This document shows positions 35,592 through 36,680 of a stretch of DNA of 36,680 nucleotides, piece by piece. Every line of letters begins with the position of its first letter. The first letter of the stretch is position 1. Location: assembly GCA_017381015.1 (NCBI GenBank), contig JAFOCV010000116.1, positions 1 to 36,680 on the forward strand, given 5' to 3'. The DNA is from Bacteroidaceae bacterium (GTDB taxonomy: Bacteria > Bacteroidota > Bacteroidia > Bacteroidales > Bacteroidaceae). Under the pieces are notes generated by a model. The model worked only from the letters and a program-made list of their open reading frames with translations. It was not told the origin of the DNA and ran no database searches. The position numbers and the translations under genes were made by a program.

Positions 35592-36680
35592 TTACCTTTC
35601 ACCTTTACCATTAATGATTATACCTTGAGGATGGCATAGATACAAGTCCTCACCAACCGCCTCTATTTGGTTATATATAGCAGGTGTTACGATGTGTCCC
35701 TCTGCATCAATCAAACCACACAAATATCGGTGATTCCAATACACATAATATTTTTTACACTTTGTAATACCTTTCTTGTTTTGCCACAGAAAACCACCAT
35801 CTTCATCAAACTCCTGGATTATTTCATTAGTTTCGTATTCCATAGTGCTTACCTCATTGATTACATTTTCTGCTATCACATACCCATTATAATCCACTTG
35901 TACTACGCAGGTGTCTTTCGTGTGCAATTCAATATAATTCCTCTCCACATCGATATATGGGTATGAAGCAGAGTATATGGTATCCAGATTATCCGACAAC
36001 AATCCCTGGTATCCATCTTTTACTACTTTCCAGAAGTCATATTCTCTTACTATTTCATCATAGTGGGGTAGGAGAGCCCAATTACCATTTCTGTCAATCA
36101 TACCCATCTTCTTGTCATTCTTCCTGCTTACCACACAGTATCCTTTTTTGAATACATAGTCCCTTATTTCTTCATTAAATACAAGATTATTATCAATTAC
36201 CACTTCTCCAGCCTTGTTGATGAAAACTATCTTCTTACCAGTTTCTACAGCAGCCAATCCCTCAGAGAATATCCATGCTTTGGAATATTGTGCCGGCACA
36301 ACCACTGCACCAGTATATATATTAAAATACCCACGTTTTCCATCTTGCGAGTATACAGCTAGCGAATCCTCTCCTACATTTTTGCAAATCCAATTTACAT
36401 TAGTTATTGTCTTTTTCCCAGTGCTATCATTATATATGTATCCACGGTCAGTATAATAGTTGTATTTGAATACCACATCGCTACTAACATTACTTTCCGT
36501 ATACGTCTCCTCTGTGAAGAAAGGTCTTACATATCTACGGTATATAACATCCTCCCAGAAGGCACACATCAAGCAAAAAGCTACCATCAACATGATTATA
36601 GCAATACAGGTAGATGTGATGCGCCACATCACCTTGCTCAATGTACCAGTACCCTGGTATCCAAACAACTTTAGAAAAGC
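35592..36680 (-). CDS. WG-repeat membrane protein (5' end cut by window edge)
   Basis: At least 362 codons are open to the right edge, so the true start is probably a few residues outside (visible start AFLKLFGYQGTGTLSKVMWRITS). A TTG at 36668 or an ATG at 36629 are the in-window alternatives. One membrane segment (~22-42) precedes an extracytoplasmic region with WG (KWG/RYG-type) repeats: GKRGYFNIYTGAVVVPAQYSKAWIFSEGLAAV, KIVFINKAGEVVI, KMGMIDRNGNWALLPHYDEI, YLCGLIDAEGHIVTPAIYNQI. WG-repeat domains form beta-structured modules of uncertain function, often in cell-envelope proteins. It is convergent with gap. Confidence 0.82.
   Translation of the reverse strand, partial: AFLKLFGYQGTGTLSKVMWRITSTCIAIIMLMVAFCLMCAFWEDVIYRRYVRPFFTEETYTESNVSSDVVFKYNYYTDRGYIYNDSTGKKTITNVNWICKNVGEDSLAVYSQDGKRGYFNIYTGAVVVPAQYSKAWIFSEGLAAVETGKKIVFINKAGEVVIDNNLVFNEEIRDYVFKKGYCVVSRKNDKKMGMIDRNGNWALLPHYDEIVREYDFWKVVKDGYQGLLSDNLDTIYSASYPYIDVERNYIELHTKDTCVVQVDYNGYVIAENVINEVSTMEYETNEIIQEFDEDGGFLWQNKKGITKCKKYYVYWNHRYLCGLIDAEGHIVTPAIYNQIEAVGEDLYLCHPQGIIINGKGER

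Overview
The window looks like chromosomal DNA from the Bacteroidales, most likely Prevotella/Segatella or a close relative. At least a dozen start sites are preceded by the Bacteroidota -7 element TAnnTTTG, several with TTG or TTTG about 20-21 bp upstream. Recognisable Shine-Dalgarno sites are mostly absent. The gene families fit too: DUF4954, DUF4296, DUF6261, HU-CCDC81/SPOR, a long LspA and an eukaryote-like IleRS. I see no phage, insertion sequence, CRISPR array or rRNA; the content is mainly housekeeping.

Layout. 1-777 (-) is a lipoprotein/amino-acid ABC permease cut by the left edge. 995-3499 (-) is a GH95 alpha-L-fucosidase-type lipoprotein. 3717-7396 (-) is a galactose operon, galM > sugar MFS transporter > galK, with its own promoter, an intergenic RNA hairpin and a strong terminator. 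7503-10570 (-) is grpE > dnaJ > folC, preceded by a sigma54-like -24/-12 site, a 14-bp palindrome and TGACAG repeats. 10731-12868 (-) is cdd > an ABC-F protein whose second ATPase site is degenerate. 12985-13926 (-) is a DUF6261 protein. 13927-14540 is non-coding, with a decayed ~85-bp repeat and an orphan promoter. 14541-14834 (-) is a small unknown gene, then tRNA-Cys (+) and a DUF4954 beta-helix protein (+). 17331-19062 (-) is an HU/SPOR membrane protein followed by a zinc-ribbon/FHA protein. 19129-25372 (-) is lon > tgt > lptG-like > DEAD-box helicase.

From 25546 most genes are on +: trmN6, an unknown 178-aa gene, a GH25 lysozyme, a 42-bp tandem repeat, ileS, then lspA > DUF4296 lipoprotein > a 54-aa gene. 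mscL (-) is convergent with these. A 30-codon mini-lipoprotein gene precedes gap (+). A WG-repeat membrane protein (-) is cut by the right edge.

How the genes fit together. The galactose operon (mutarotation, uptake, phosphorylation) lies beside a fucosidase, so the left third serves sugar use. grpE-dnaJ and lon form protein-quality control. tgt, trmN6, tRNA-Cys and ileS belong to translation; lspA matures lipoproteins, of which several are encoded nearby.

The strongest observations are: an IleRS whose HxGH signature reads GIHH, the arrangement linked to mupirocin hyper-resistance in IleRS2 enzymes; a 30-aa lipoprotein precursor with a predicted 10-residue mature peptide; the ABC-F protein with a lost Walker A and an E-to-T change in its second ATPase domain; a TGT lacking all three zinc cysteines; the sigma54-like control region of grpE-dnaJ; and two decayed intergenic tandem repeats.
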